Shown here one piece after another: positions 8,612-17,806 of a stretch of DNA of 64,000 bases. The notes beneath the pieces were generated by a model that saw only the letters and a list, made by a program, of their open reading frames with translations, was not told where the DNA came from and made no database searches. Within the stretch, counting starts at the first letter, position 1. Every line of letters begins with the position of its first letter. The position numbers and the translations under genes are program-made. Source of the stretch: Alphaproteobacteria bacterium (GTDB taxonomy: Bacteria > Pseudomonadota > Alphaproteobacteria > Micropepsales > Micropepsaceae); contig WGNU01000007.1 of NCBI GenBank assembly GCA_016124385.1, forward strand, positions 151,654 to 215,653. The letters are read 5' to 3'.

Positions 8612-8845
8612 ATGGATCAGATCGAAATTCTCCGTGTGCAGAAATATCTGCGCGACACGTTCCGTCTCGACACGATCGAGTTGCGCAAGCGCACGAATAA
8701 ATCGGATTCGGTCGAGGTCTATGTGGGCGACGAATTCATCGGCGTCGTCTTCAAAGACGAAGAGGATGGCGAGATTTCCTACGCCTTCCAGATGGCGATC
8801 CTGGAAATGGATCTGCCCAACCCTTCGGCGGTCGTCAAAAGCTAG
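8612..8845 (+). CDS. DUF3126 family protein
   Basis: A 77-residue cytoplasmic protein matching the DUF3126 family, a small conserved alphaproteobacterial protein often encoded beside cysE. It is acidic and begins MDQIEILRVQKYLR, with the conserved core KKR-to-VEVYVGDEFIGVV and a short C-terminal helix. The start at 8612 is the only one giving the family length; the open frame reaches back to 8453 through unrelated sequence. Function is unknown. Proximity to cysE hints at a role connected with sulfur or cysteine metabolism, but that is inference only. Confidence 0.85.
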   Translation: MDQIEILRVQKYLRDTFRLDTIELRKRTNKSDSVEVYVGDEFIGVVFKDEEDGEISYAFQMAILEMDLPNPSAVVKS

Positions 8846-8847
8846 TT

Positions 8848-9585
8848 TCAGCGCAGCTGAACCGAACGAAAGCCAGTCACCAGATTGACGATGTCGGCGT
8901 CGATTTTTTTCCAGTCCGTCAGGAATTCGCGCTTGTACTGATAGGAGAGGCTGAGCCCCGGCGCGAGGTCGAGGTCGCGCTGGCACTCGGGTGCGGGAAG
9001 GTCCGGTGCCTCGATGGCGCAGCGGATCACGGCCAACTGGCCGCGCGCGTCGACGCCCGTAAAAAGATCGTGCCCCGCATAGCCCGAGCGCGGCTGAAAG
9101 GTGTAGAGCGTCAGGCCATAGGGACCGTCCTCGCCCTCGGGATCCACGACCTGGTTCTGAAAGACGCGCACGAAGCGGTCGCGCTCGGTCAGCGGCGTCC
9201 CGTTGAGATGGATTAGCATCATCACGCGCCGAGCCGTGGGGCTCGAGTCCGCGAACTCGGCCTCATTCGCCGCCGTTGCCGGCGCGAGATCCGGCAACAA
9301 CGCGTGGAGGGCGACCTCTTCCTGCTTGCCGCCCGCGCGTGATTTGGGGATCCGCGTGTAGTTCGCCGGGATCTCGAAATCGATGCCGCCGACCGTGAGA
9401 TTGACCGGTGCGGTCGAGATCGTCGCCTTCGGGTTCGTGCCTGTGATATCGCCGGGGGCCGGCGCGAAATAATAGGCCATCACGCCGGCGCCGAGGACGG
9501 TTACGCCGAGCGAGATAAAGAACGGCCAGCGCCACGCGGAGTGGCGTTTGATGATTTCACCGCCTGCGGAGGGGCCCTGGCTCAC
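8848..9585 (-). CDS. hypothetical membrane-anchored protein
   Basis: Protein of 245 residues that I do not assign to a characterised family. It has a short cytoplasmic N-terminus, one membrane helix (about residues 20-42) and a globular periplasmic part beginning with Thr/Pro/Asn-rich sequence (ITGTNPKATIST), then a mixed alpha/beta domain containing two Cys (in VIRCAIEAPDL and PECQRDL) that could form a disulfide. It ends two bases from the convergent DUF3126 gene. Homologues are, as far as I recall, alphaproteobacterial 'conserved membrane proteins' of unknown role. Confidence 0.75.
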   Translation of the reverse strand: MSQGPSAGGEIIKRHSAWRWPFFISLGVTVLGAGVMAYYFAPAPGDITGTNPKATISTAPVNLTVGGIDFEIPANYTRIPKSRAGGKQEEVALHALLPDLAPATAANEAEFADSSPTARRVMMLIHLNGTPLTERDRFVRVFQNQVVDPEGEDGPYGLTLYTFQPRSGYAGHDLFTGVDARGQLAVIRCAIEAPDLPAPECQRDLDLAPGLSLSYQYKREFLTDWKKIDADIVNLVTGFRSVQLR

Positions 9586-9735
9586 GGTCGCTTCGCTCGC
9601 TTCTGTCCGTTCGCGGCGATGTGCCGCCAGTCCCCAAATCTAAGCCGCCCGCGCCGAACCGCGCGTGACGAGTGAGGCACATCGCCTCAAAAAGCGAGGA
9701 TTACGAACGAATCGTTGCCGAAGCGTTGCACGAAG

Positions 9736-10632
9736 TTAACCACTCTGCGGCAGGCACCCCAGACAGCCGCCGATGAGGCCGCCGATCGCGTCCCTGCGTG
9801 CAGGCGCCTCGGCTATGCCACGCGCCGCCTCGCGCGCTTCGGCGAAGCGGCGTGCGCCCTCCGGCCCCATGATCGAGGAAAGCTGCTGGATGACGCGGCG
9901 GATGTTGGCGATGCGCGTCTCATCAGAGGGGTGCGTCGAGAGGAACTCGGGCGGACGGCCCCGCTTGCGACTCTCGGCAGCCATCTTCTCCCAAAACGTG
10001 ACCGCTTCGTTCACGTTGTAGCCGGCCCTATGCATCAGGCGGATACCCAGAATGTCGGCCTCGGTTTCGTGTTGGCGCGAAAAGGGTAGAAGCACGCCGA
10101 CTTGGAGTCCCAAACCCAGGATCTGCGCGACGCCCGCGCTGGCGCCGCCCGCCTGAGCGCCCTGAAGGGCAAGATTGGAGACGAGTCCTTGGCTATAGCG
10201 CTCCGCCGCGTGACGGCCGAGGACGTGGCTCACCTCATGCCCCATAACCGTTGCGAGCTGGCTGTCGTTGCTCATGAGTTTCAAGATGCCGGTGTTGAAG
10301 CCGACTTTTCCGCCTGGAAGTACGAACGCGTTGATCGCGCTGTCTTCAAAGACCGTGTACTCCCAGCCGCTCTGCGGCAGGCCCGACACGGCGACGATCC
10401 GCTGGCCGACGGTGCGGACGCGCGAATTGTAGCTCGAATTGCCTGAGACCTTGTGCTGCTGGCGATACTGGGTCCAAGACGAAGCGGCCATCTGCGCGAG
10501 CTGACCGTCCGATACGGCAATCAATTGCTGGCGTCCTAAGGCCCTGTTCGTTTGACAGCTCGAGAGCGCCGGCGCCGTCGCGCCGATCGTCAGTGCGCCG
10601 AGGACACCCCGGCGGGTCCATAAATTCGTCAT
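9736..10632 (-). CDS. M48 family metalloprotease, lipoprotein
   Basis: Periplasmic zinc protease of 298 residues in the BepA/LoiP (YfgC/YggG) group, which take part in outer-membrane protein quality control. The zinc motif HEVSH gives His132, Glu133 and His136; the third ligand is Glu189 in the HETEAD segment. The N-terminus carries two Arg residues, a hydrophobic stretch and the lipobox LSSC with the lipidated Cys26, so the enzyme is probably anchored to a membrane. No TPR repeats follow, making it LoiP-like rather than BepA-like. Transcribed alone. Confidence 0.92.
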   Translation of the reverse strand: MTNLWTRRGVLGALTIGATAPALSSCQTNRALGRQQLIAVSDGQLAQMAASSWTQYRQQHKVSGNSSYNSRVRTVGQRIVAVSGLPQSGWEYTVFEDSAINAFVLPGGKVGFNTGILKLMSNDSQLATVMGHEVSHVLGRHAAERYSQGLVSNLALQGAQAGGASAGVAQILGLGLQVGVLLPFSRQHETEADILGIRLMHRAGYNVNEAVTFWEKMAAESRKRGRPPEFLSTHPSDETRIANIRRVIQQLSSIMGPEGARRFAEAREAARGIAEAPARRDAIGGLIGGCLGCLPQSG

Positions 10633-10750
10633 CGCAATGTCACTTCCCTTGATCGCCCCACCCGACCGCTCGACAAGTTACCATGAACACGCCAATGCCG
10701 GAACCGCGTGACGCTCGTGCCGCGGCGATACGGGGACAAAGCGTTGCCCT

Positions 10751-11824
10751 TCAGAGATAGCGGGCGCGCACGTCGACCGTTGATTCCTTGCCCAGACGAT
10801 CAGCGGAATCGGCGACCCAGCGTGCCGCAGCCTCGCGCCCGACGCGCTTGAGGTGCTCCAGGAACTCCCCATCGGGGTGCAGTTTCGATGAGACGCCAAG
10901 CTCTTGCATGAATTCCTCCGCGTCGATCGCGTGAATGAGCATGCGGCGATAGTAATTGTCCGTGAGCGTCCCATCATCGATCAAGCGGGACACGAATTCG
11001 ATCGCGCGCATTTCCTTCATCAGCGAGGCGTTGAACGTGATTTCGTTCACGCGGTTCATGATGTCGGTCGCGGTCTTGGGGATATCCGGGCGGTGGATCG
11101 GATTGATGTGCACGACGACAACGTCGCGGCTGCCGGTGCGGTTGTAGATGAGGGGGTAGAGCGAGGGATTGCCCATGTACCCGCCGTCCCAAAAGGCTTC
11201 GCCGTTGATCTCGACCGCGGGAAACATGAAGGGCAGGCAACTCGAGGCGAGCACGGTTTCAACCGTCAGCTCGCCCGTGCGGAAGACGCGCGGCTTTCCG
11301 GTGCGTACGTTGGTGGCGGAGAGGAAGATCTTGATCGGGCATTCGGCGCGGAGGCGATCGAAATCGACGGTCTCTTCCAGCGCCGTGCGCAGCGGATTGA
11401 GATTGAGCGGGTTCCATTGATAGGGCGAGAGAAACCGCGTCATCAGATCGAAGGCGATGTGGCCAGGGTTCCAGCTCATATCATGGCTGTGGGTGAGGCG
11501 GTGCCAGGGTGTCGGTGCGAGCGGTGAAAAGCGTGCCGCCTTGGCGACGCGCTGCCAGAATTCATCGAGCTTGGCTTTCGCGCCAGCGCGGCCGCCTGTC
11601 GTATAGCCTTCACCGAGGACGACGGCATTGATTGCGCCCGCGCTCGTAGCCGAGATCGCCTCGATGCCAATCTTCTCTTCCTCCAGCAATTGGTCGAGCA
11701 CGCCCCAGGTGAAGGCGCCGTGCGCGCCGCCGCCCTGGAGCGCGAGGCCCACGAGCTTCACGCGCTGCCGTTGCTGAGGGGTGGTCTCGACGTCCGGCGC
11801 GGGCGGCATTTCATTCATGGACAT
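10751..11824 (-). CDS. patatin-like phospholipase family protein
   Basis: Predicted lipid acyl hydrolase of 357 residues. The patatin Ser/Asp dyad is visible: the oxyanion loop GGGAHG (residues 31-36), nucleophile Ser61 in the elbow SATSAG (an Ala replaces the first Gly of GxSxG), and catalytic Asp213 in WDGGYMGN. The ATG at 11824 follows AAGGAGAG; a second Met two residues on is also possible. The open frame continues 116 codons upstream but with highly basic, compositionally odd sequence and is rejected. No signal peptide. Related proteins include phospholipase A effectors and bacterial poly(3-hydroxybutyrate)-granule-associated hydrolases. Confidence 0.88.
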   Translation of the reverse strand: MSMNEMPPAPDVETTPQQRQRVKLVGLALQGGGAHGAFTWGVLDQLLEEEKIGIEAISATSAGAINAVVLGEGYTTGGRAGAKAKLDEFWQRVAKAARFSPLAPTPWHRLTHSHDMSWNPGHIAFDLMTRFLSPYQWNPLNLNPLRTALEETVDFDRLRAECPIKIFLSATNVRTGKPRVFRTGELTVETVLASSCLPFMFPAVEINGEAFWDGGYMGNPSLYPLIYNRTGSRDVVVVHINPIHRPDIPKTATDIMNRVNEITFNASLMKEMRAIEFVSRLIDDGTLTDNYYRRMLIHAIDAEEFMQELGVSSKLHPDGEFLEHLKRVGREAAARWVADSADRLGKESTVDVRARYL

Positions 11825-11953
11825 GGCCGGCTCTCCTTTCCTGCGGAGTCGGGGGGCATCGTGAGACCGGGGGGTCTCCCGCACGGCTGATTTTAGCGCG
11901 CGGCGGCACGCACCTCGCTTTGTCGGCTCAACGGGGCCGTCGGAGCGGGGGAT

Positions 11954-12289
11954 ATGAGTTCTTTTGGGACATTTACGCTCTGCATCATCATGGGGTTTGC
12001 GACGTCCCAGGCCATCGCAAGCTTGACCGGCTTCGTTTTGGGGCAAACCGGGGTGCTGCGGCTCAGCCCGCGAACCGATCTTCAACGTCTCCTCGCCCTC
12101 TCGCTGGTGACGATCACAGGCCCTGCGGTGCTTTTTGAGAACAGTCTCAAGGCGAAGGCCAATGCCGAGCAATCGGCCGTCGCGCTCTCGCTTGCGCTTC
12201 TCATCGTGCTCCTGTGGAGCTTCTTGATCGGCGTTCTTGTCGTGCGCGTCGCCCAGTTGGGCGGCGTTTTCGTCAATCCGTTCTCCTAG
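11954..12289 (+). CDS. small integral membrane protein
   Basis: 111 residues with an N-terminal hydrophobic helix (about 8-30), a central amphipathic stretch (48-62) and a C-terminal membrane helix (about 76-100), so two to three spans. The pattern resembles a small uncharacterised alphaproteobacterial membrane family (possibly DUF6949), but I am not sure of the match. It precedes another small membrane-protein gene at 12417 on the same strand, with 127 bases between. Function unknown. Confidence 0.7.
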   Translation: MSSFGTFTLCIIMGFATSQAIASLTGFVLGQTGVLRLSPRTDLQRLLALSLVTITGPAVLFENSLKAKANAEQSAVALSLALLIVLLWSFLIGVLVVRVAQLGGVFVNPFS

Positions 12290-12416
12290 CTCCGCCGTCT
12301 GAGCGCTCCCATCCAGATTTCCTTCGCGGAGGGCTTGATTCTGGTCATTTACTGACTATTTGTCATGCTGCGACGCAGCAGTTGTGTTCGCGCGTGCAAT
12401 GTAGTGGGACTTCCCC

Positions 12417-12704
12417 ATGGTCGTTAGTCTTTTCCGCGCGGTCTCGGCATTCTTGATCGCTCTTGCGCTGATCGGCATGCAGGCTGGCGTTCTGGCGCCG
12501 GGCGATGCAGCGTTTGCCTCGATCGCCATCGCGGTCGTGTACGCGGCGAGCCTCCTCTATGCGCGGGAGGGAGCGCCGCTCTGGCCGACGCTCAAGGCCC
12601 TGTTTCTCGAGCCGCGCTCCTATGCGAGCCAGGCCCATTATTATTCGTTTGTCGCAACGACCGCGCTGGCGGGACTTGTCGTGCTGGGCGCGGTTGCCGC
12701 CTAG
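12417..12704 (+). CDS. small integral membrane protein
   Basis: 95 residues with three probable membrane helices (about 5-25, 31-48 and 76-94) and a short connecting loop containing YAREGAPLWPTLKALFLEPRSYASQAHYYSF. I do not recognise the family. It may form a unit with the preceding small membrane-protein gene. It ends about ten bases before a hairpin that separates it from the convergent phoH gene. Confidence 0.68.
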   Translation: MVVSLFRAVSAFLIALALIGMQAGVLAPGDAAFASIAIAVVYAASLLYAREGAPLWPTLKALFLEPRSYASQAHYYSFVATTALAGLVVLGAVAA

Positions 12705-12714
12705 AAACCGCACG

Positions 12715-12745
12715 AAAAAGCGGGCCGGCGCACGCGCCGACCCGC
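12715..12745 (-). terminator. Rho-independent terminator of the phoH-like gene
   Basis: An 11-bp stem with one mismatch (12720-12730 with 12735-12745) is followed on the minus strand by five T residues (complement of 12715-12719). It sits 17 bases past the phoH-like stop. Read on the plus strand it could also halt transcripts of the small membrane-protein gene ending at 12704, although with a weak U tract. Confidence 0.82.
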
Positions 12746-12762
12746 TGCTTCATCTCATTCGT

Positions 12763-13509
12763 TCAGAGGACTTCGAGCATGCTCGCGACCAGCGGGTGGC
12801 GCACGATGTCGCCCTGCGTGAAGCGGATGACGGTGACGTCCTCGACTTTTTCCAGCCGCGTCGCGACATCGCCGAGGCCGCTCATGCCCGGCAGGAGATC
12901 CGTCTGATCCGGATCGCCGGTCAGCACCATCGTCGAGTGCCAGCCGAGCCGCGTGAGCAGCATCTTCAACTGGCCATAGGTGCAGTTCTGCGCTTCGTCG
13001 ATCACGACGAAGGCGTTGTTGATCGTGCGGCCGCGCATGTAGGCGACCGGGGCGATCTCGATCGAGCCATCGGCGATCATCGCTTTGAGCTTCTTCGCGC
13101 CCAGACGTTCCGAGAGGGCGTCGTAGAGGGGGCGTAGATAGGGTGCGAGCTTGTCTTCAAGGTCGCCCGGCAGGAAGCCCAGATTTTCGCCCGCCTCGAC
13201 GGCTGGACGCGAAAGCAGGATGCGGCCGATCTTGCCGCTCTCGAGCGCCTCGACGGCCTTGGCGATCGCCAGATACGTCTTGCCCGTGCCGGCCGGTCCG
13301 AGGGCGCAGATCAGGTTCCGGCTATCGATCGCCTCTAGGAACGCCTTCTGGTTTTCGCCGCAGGGACGCACGTTGCGGACATAGCCGCGGTCTCGGTTGT
13401 CATGTTCGAGCGGATTCCAGCCCGCGCTCGGGGGGTAGAGGCGATGAATCTTGGCAGGCTCGGCAGATTCCTGATCACGCGTTTTGACACGGCTATGGCG
13501 CTTGGCCAT
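12763..13509 (-). CDS. PhoH family P-loop ATPase
   Basis: Cytoplasmic ATPase of 248 residues with the PhoH fold. Walker A GPAGTGKT follows the family phrase NQKAFLEAI; Walker B is FVVIDEAQNC, and the sensor segment VLTGDPDQTDL is intact. The ATG at 13509 has GGGGAG about six bases upstream. An upstream open extension to 13674 is Lys/Arg-rich and lacks conservation I recognise. PhoH proteins are linked to RNA metabolism and phosphate stress (YbeZ associates with the YbeY endoribonuclease), but here no ybeY or miaB genes flank it, so this is the free-standing PhoH type often called PhoH2-like without a PIN domain. Confidence 0.9.
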   Translation of the reverse strand: MAKRHSRVKTRDQESAEPAKIHRLYPPSAGWNPLEHDNRDRGYVRNVRPCGENQKAFLEAIDSRNLICALGPAGTGKTYLAIAKAVEALESGKIGRILLSRPAVEAGENLGFLPGDLEDKLAPYLRPLYDALSERLGAKKLKAMIADGSIEIAPVAYMRGRTINNAFVVIDEAQNCTYGQLKMLLTRLGWHSTMVLTGDPDQTDLLPGMSGLGDVATRLEKVEDVTVIRFTQGDIVRHPLVASMLEVL

Positions 13510-13795
13510 GCGGTTCTCCCCAATGGCGAACGGTTTCGATGAAACTTTGGGAAAAGCAGATCGGACGCCGGAAGCCGCACGCTTTGGGCTTCGCTTCTTA
13601 GGACGGGCACTGGATGCAACCACGCCGACCAATCCCCCCGAATCGGGTCCAATATGACGAGGGTAGTGCAACACACGGAGGCGGCACGCCCTTTTTTCCC
13701 CACGTCACAAAACGATCATCGCGGTCGCGTGCGCGTGACGTTTCCCTGACGCAGGGCCAGCATCGGCCGGTTAGGGTTAAGGCTGGGTGGACGCG

Positions 13796-14800
13796 CTAGT
13801 GCTTCGCGAGGCGCCAGGCCGTCGCGGCGAGGTCGAAGAGGTCGCCGAGCCGGGCGACATATTCCTCCCGCACCGCAAAGCGCGCGTCGCCATCGCCGCG
13901 AAAGCCGCGCTCGAGGGCCGTTAACAGCGTTTCGAGGCGCCGCTCGTGGAGGCCGAGCGCCTTTTGCATCGGATCGAGCACGACGCCCGCGACGGCCGAG
14001 AAGAGGGCCGATGTCGCCAGAACGAAGGCCGTCGTCGCCGCGCTGGCCGTGAGGCCGGGCGTCGCGGGCGCGATCAGCGGCCAGACCATGGCCAAGCCCG
14101 GGGGAAGGCTTGCCGCCGCCGCGCGCTCAGCAAGGGCGCTCGCGAGTGCGGGCCCGAGCGTCAGCACGCCGGGCGTCACCTGGTGGATCGTCAGCGCGCC
14201 GATGCCGGAGGTGACGATCAGATTGGCGACTTCCGTCGCGGCAACGCGGCTATTTGAATAAATCGCGCTCGCCTCGGCGAGGCGGGCGTCGATCCGCTCG
14301 CGCTCGGCGAGACCCCAGGCGCCCTCTAGCTGGGCAAGGCATGGGGCGACGCGCGGATCGGAGAGGATTTCATCGGCCAGCGCGTCCTTGCGGCTGACCC
14401 GGCTGCGATCCTGGAAGGGCAGTTCCAACAGTTCGGTGTGAAGGCGCCAGCTCAATTCCCGCGCAACATCGGTTTCCATGAAGACCTGCCGCGCGCGGAG
14501 CCATTGCGCCGCCTGGCGGCGGCCCGAGCGCTCGGCGCCCCAGGCGATGCCCTTCAAGGCGACGGCTGGGCCGACCAGGGCCGCGTTCAGTGGGGCACGC
14601 CAGAGGTCGTGCCCCAAGGCCTTGCGGTGGGTTTGAAGCGCGCCGCGAAGGCTGTAAGTGCGCTCGATGAAGTCAGGGACGCGGCGGCGGCGCTCCGCGA
14701 AATAGCGGGCCAGCGCCTCGTCAACGATGGCGCGGACAGTCTGTGCCTCAACGCTTGGCGGCAGGCCCGCCGGCATTGCCGCCGTCTCTCGATCCGTCAT
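13796..14800 (-). CDS. hypothetical protein with two hydrophobic C-terminal segments
   Basis: 334-residue protein, not confidently assigned (perhaps DUF6635). The N-terminal two-thirds is helical and rich in Arg, Ala and Leu (RAIVDEALARYFAERRRRVPDFIERTYSL). A hydrophobic segment lies near residues 72-86, and two more Ala/Leu-rich segments near 198-262 (IGALTIHQV... and ATTAFVLATSALFSAVAGVVL) may enter the membrane. It lies 13 bases downstream of the SemiSWEET gene on the same strand, so the two probably share a transcript. No catalytic motif is seen. Confidence 0.72.
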   Translation of the reverse strand: MTDRETAAMPAGLPPSVEAQTVRAIVDEALARYFAERRRRVPDFIERTYSLRGALQTHRKALGHDLWRAPLNAALVGPAVALKGIAWGAERSGRRQAAQWLRARQVFMETDVARELSWRLHTELLELPFQDRSRVSRKDALADEILSDPRVAPCLAQLEGAWGLAERERIDARLAEASAIYSNSRVAATEVANLIVTSGIGALTIHQVTPGVLTLGPALASALAERAAAASLPPGLAMVWPLIAPATPGLTASAATTAFVLATSALFSAVAGVVLDPMQKALGLHERRLETLLTALERGFRGDGDARFAVREEYVARLGDLFDLAATAWRLAKH

Positions 14801-14813
14801 GGAGCCCGCCCCG

Positions 14814-15077
14814 TCATTTCGCAGATGTGGTCTTGATCCAGCCTATCGACAAGACCAAGGCCAAAGTGAGGCCGTTTGCGATGACGATGGCGGGTGATCC
14901 GATCAGCAGGCCATAGCCCAGCCAGCAGCTCAGCCCCGCTCCGAAGAGCGCGATCCAAAGCATTGAAAAATCATCAGCCGACCCGGTTCGCCATGTCTTG
15001 GCGACCTGGGGCAGGAACGAAGCCGTCGTCAGGGTCGCCGCGAGGAAGCCGACCGCCTCGATGCCGACATCCGCCAT
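14814..15077 (-). CDS. SemiSWEET family sugar transporter (PQ-loop)
   Basis: 87-residue membrane protein with three helices and the PQ-loop motif (SFLPQVAKTW), the layout of bacterial SemiSWEETs, which work as homodimers to let sugars equilibrate across the inner membrane. The start ATG (complement of 15075-15077) has AAGGAG five bases upstream. It heads a two-gene unit with the hypothetical protein ending at 13796 and is divergent from the carbonic anhydrase gene at 15167. Substrate unknown; sucrose or glucose transport is known for characterised members. Confidence 0.9.
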   Translation of the reverse strand: MADVGIEAVGFLAATLTTASFLPQVAKTWRTGSADDFSMLWIALFGAGLSCWLGYGLLIGSPAIVIANGLTLALVLSIGWIKTTSAK

Positions 15078-15166
15078 GGGGCTGCTCCTTGTCTGTCTTG
15101 TCTTGCCGGCGAAAGCCGCCGATCTTCGCGGCTTGATGGTCTATGCGATCGAAGGGAGCGGCGTCG

Positions 15167-15709
15167 ATGACAATCTATGCGCTGGGGGATGCGGCGGCAG
15201 ATCTTCCGGCTAGCGGCGACTATTGGGTGGCGCCAAACGCCGTGGTGCTCGGCCGGGTCAGGCTCCTCAAGGACGCGAGTGTCTGGTTCGGCGCTGTGCT
15301 GCGCGGCGACAATGAGTGGATCACGATCGGCGAGGGCTCGAACGTTCAGGACAATTCGGTCCTTCACACCGATCCCGGCGCGCCGTTGACCCTCGGCCGG
15401 AACGTCACGGTGGGTCACCTCGTGATGCTTCATGGTTGTACGATCGGGGACAATTCGCTCGTGGGCATCGGTTCGGTCATCCTCAACCGCGCGCGGATCG
15501 GGCGGAACTGCCTGATCGGCGCGAATACTCTGATTCCCGAGGGCAAGGAGATCCCCGACAATTCGATGGTGCTGGGCTCGCCCGGCAAAATCGTGCGGCC
15601 GGTGAACGAGGAGCAGGCCGCCATGCTGCGCTATTCCGCGCAGCATTACGTGGAGAACTGGCAGCGCTACCGGGCCGACTTGCGGCCGTGGGAGCCGTCA
15701 CGGACTTGA
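15167..15709 (+). CDS. gamma-class carbonic anhydrase family protein
   Basis: 180-residue left-handed beta-helix protein of the YrdA/gamma-carbonic anhydrase family. The three metal-binding His are present at 67 (LHTD), 84 (VGHLV) and 89 (MLHGC), with the subfamily phrases [18 protein letters not shown] and [11 protein letters not shown]. Whether it hydrates CO2 is uncertain, since many homologues from the YrdA/PaaY branch are weak or inactive, and some act as thioesterases. The ATG at 15167 has GAAGGGAG upstream. Its presence in the same window as dabBA (54955-58958) is worth noting, but there is no operon link. Confidence 0.9.
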   Translation: MTIYALGDAAADLPASGDYWVAPNAVVLGRVRLLKDASVWFGAVLRGDNEWITIGEGSNVQDNSVLHTDPGAPLTLGRNVTVGHLVMLHGCTIGDNSLVGIGSVILNRARIGRNCLIGANTLIPEGKEIPDNSMVLGSPGKIVRPVNEEQAAMLRYSAQHYVENWQRYRADLRPWEPSRT

Positions 15710-15763
15710 CACGCGCGCGGGGCAAGTTAGCGCCGCAATTCTCAGATCAAGGGGCGTTTGCGC

Positions 15764-17710
15764 ATGGATAAAGGCGATCGTCGGCTTGTGCCTGGTCAGG
15801 TGGAGGGCGGCAGCGAGGCCGTTTCCTTCAGCGCTCTTGTCGAGGCTCGCCTTAGCCGCCGCGATGTGTTGCGCTCGGCGGTGGCTGCCGGGGCGGTGCT
15901 TTCGCTGGGCGGTCTTGCAAGGCCTGCCTATGGTGCTGCCACTGGCGCGCCATCAACGCTGGCTTTCGACAACGTTTCGCAAGCGATCACCGAAACGCAT
16001 CACGTGCCGCCGGGCTATCGCGCCGATATACTCATTCGATGGGGCGATCCGATTCTGAAGGGCGCACCGGCGTTCGACCCGCGAGGCCAGAACGCCGAAG
16101 TGCAGGCAGGCCAGTTCGGGTTCAACAACGATTTCGTCGCCTTCATGACGTTGCCAAGAGGCAGCCAGGCGAGCGATCACGGCCTCCTCTTCGTCAATCA
16201 CGAATACGCCGCCGCCAGCGCAATGCTAACGCCGGACCAGGCGAAGCCCCGCAGTCCAGAGCACACCGCTTTGGAGATGGCGGCGACCGGAGCCTCGGTC
16301 ATCGAGGTGAAGCGTGAAGGCGGCACTTGGCGGGTCGTTCCAGAAAGTGCCTATGCGCGGCGGATTACCGCAAAGACCGAAATCGCACTCTCGGGTCCGG
16401 CGGCGGGCAATCGACGTCTGCAGACCCAGGCAGACCCAACGGGCAGACGGGTCCTTGGTACAGTCAATAATTGCGGAGGTGGAACAACGCCTTGGGGAAC
16501 AGTTCTCACCTGTGAGGAAAACTTCAACGGGTACTTCAAAGGCGCGCTTCCCAAACAGACGCAAGAGGGCGCCTATCTCGTGCGTTTGGGCTTGACTGAG
16601 CGTCCGCCCTTTCCCTGGTTTCGGCACGATTTACGGTTTGATCGTGGGATTGAGCCCAATGAAGTCAATCGTTTCGGTTGGGTCGTTGAAGTCGATCCGT
16701 ACGATCCGGAAGCAGTGCCAGTCAAACGAACGGCGCTCGGCCGTTTCAAGCACGAAGCCGCCACGACGGTCCTCAATCCCGATGGGCGCGTTGTCGTTTA
16801 CAGCGCGGATGATCAGGCGTTTGAGTTCATCTACCGGTTCGTGTCAAAGGGCACTTTCGATCCACAAAAGCCTGAAACTGCGAAAGATATACTTGACGAT
16901 GGCGTGCTGTCAGTCGCCCGATTTGACGCCGACAAGCTGACTTGGCTTCCGCTAGTCCACGGCCAAGGATTGCTGACTTTGGAGAATGGGTTCTCCTCGC
17001 AAGCTGATGTTTTGATCGAGGCTAGACGGGCGGCCAGCCTGCTCGGTGCCACGCCTATGGATCGGCCAGAGGATGTCGAGGTCAATCCCGCGACCGGGCG
17101 TGTCTATGTCATGCTGACGGGGAACCCGGACCGGCGGACCTGGCAGGTGGATGCGGCAAATCCGCGACACTGGAATACCTATGGTCATGTCCTGGAGCTG
17201 ATCCCCCCAAGCGCCGGTGAGGGGACCTTCGACCATGCCGCGCAAGAGTTTGCGTGGGACGTCCTTTTTCTCGCCGGTCCCGAATCGAAGCGGCGCGACG
17301 CGGAGGGTCGCTTGCCGCCGTATAGTGGTCGCTATGGAGCGGGCACGGAAGTCACGCTCATGAACCCCGACAATTGCGCTTTCGACAGGCAGGGGAGACT
17401 CTGGATCGCAACCGACCACGTACTGGACGGAACGCTAACGAAGACGACAGCCGGGCTTTTCGCGTGCGACCTTGACGGGCCCGGGCGGGCGGTTCTGAAG
17501 TTCTTCTTCGCTTGTCCGCGCGACGCCGAGTTGTGCGGGCCCGCCTTTACGCCGGACGGCACCACGTTGTTTGTTGCGGTGCAGCATCCAGAGGACAACG
17601 CGCCGACGGATCTTAAAGAGCCGCTCTGGCCGGATTTCACCGTTGGCCTTCCCGCGCGGCCGTCGATCGTAGCGATCACTCAGGCGGATGGGGACATAAT
17701 CGGCGGTTAA
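15764..17710 (+). CDS. PhoX family phosphatase, Tat-exported
   Basis: 648-residue secreted alkaline phosphatase-type enzyme of the PhoX family, which hydrolyses phosphomonoesters using Ca and Fe ions. The N-terminus carries a twin-arginine signal (LSRRDVLRSAV followed by a hydrophobic Ala/Gly stretch), expected because PhoX folds with its metal cofactor before export. Family blocks visible include FGFNNDFVAFM, FVNHEY, VNNCGGGTTPWGTVLTCEEN, RPEDVEVNPATGRVYVMLT and the late DNCAFDRQGRLWIATD. The ATG at 15764 follows AAGGGG; a TTG six bases earlier is less likely. Such genes are normally induced by phosphate limitation through PhoB; I did not find a convincing Pho box in the short upstream gap. 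Confidence 0.93.
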   Translation: MDKGDRRLVPGQVEGGSEAVSFSALVEARLSRRDVLRSAVAAGAVLSLGGLARPAYGAATGAPSTLAFDNVSQAITETHHVPPGYRADILIRWGDPILKGAPAFDPRGQNAEVQAGQFGFNNDFVAFMTLPRGSQASDHGLLFVNHEYAAASAMLTPDQAKPRSPEHTALEMAATGASVIEVKREGGTWRVVPESAYARRITAKTEIALSGPAAGNRRLQTQADPTGRRVLGTVNNCGGGTTPWGTVLTCEENFNGYFKGALPKQTQEGAYLVRLGLTERPPFPWFRHDLRFDRGIEPNEVNRFGWVVEVDPYDPEAVPVKRTALGRFKHEAATTVLNPDGRVVVYSADDQAFEFIYRFVSKGTFDPQKPETAKDILDDGVLSVARFDADKLTWLPLVHGQGLLTLENGFSSQADVLIEARRAASLLGATPMDRPEDVEVNPATGRVYVMLTGNPDRRTWQVDAANPRHWNTYGHVLELIPPSAGEGTFDHAAQEFAWDVLFLAGPESKRRDAEGRLPPYSGRYGAGTEVTLMNPDNCAFDRQGRLWIATDHVLDGTLTKTTAGLFACDLDGPGRAVLKFFFACPRDAELCGPAFTPDGTTLFVAVQHPEDNAPTDLKEPLWPDFTVGLPARPSIVAITQADGDIIGG

Positions 17711-17806
17711 CCGACCGGCCGGTCTGAGACGAGGCGCGATTGCGCGGCTCGTCAAAGTGGCTAGGGTCCCGCCAGGGTGCGGGGGCCTCGCGATGAGGAC
17801 GGGAGA

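Noticed and set aside
9683..9703. Short hairpin GAGGC-ACATC-GCCTC before a run of A
   Set aside because: On the plus strand it is followed by A, not T; on the minus strand the T run precedes the stem. It is not a terminator for either strand.
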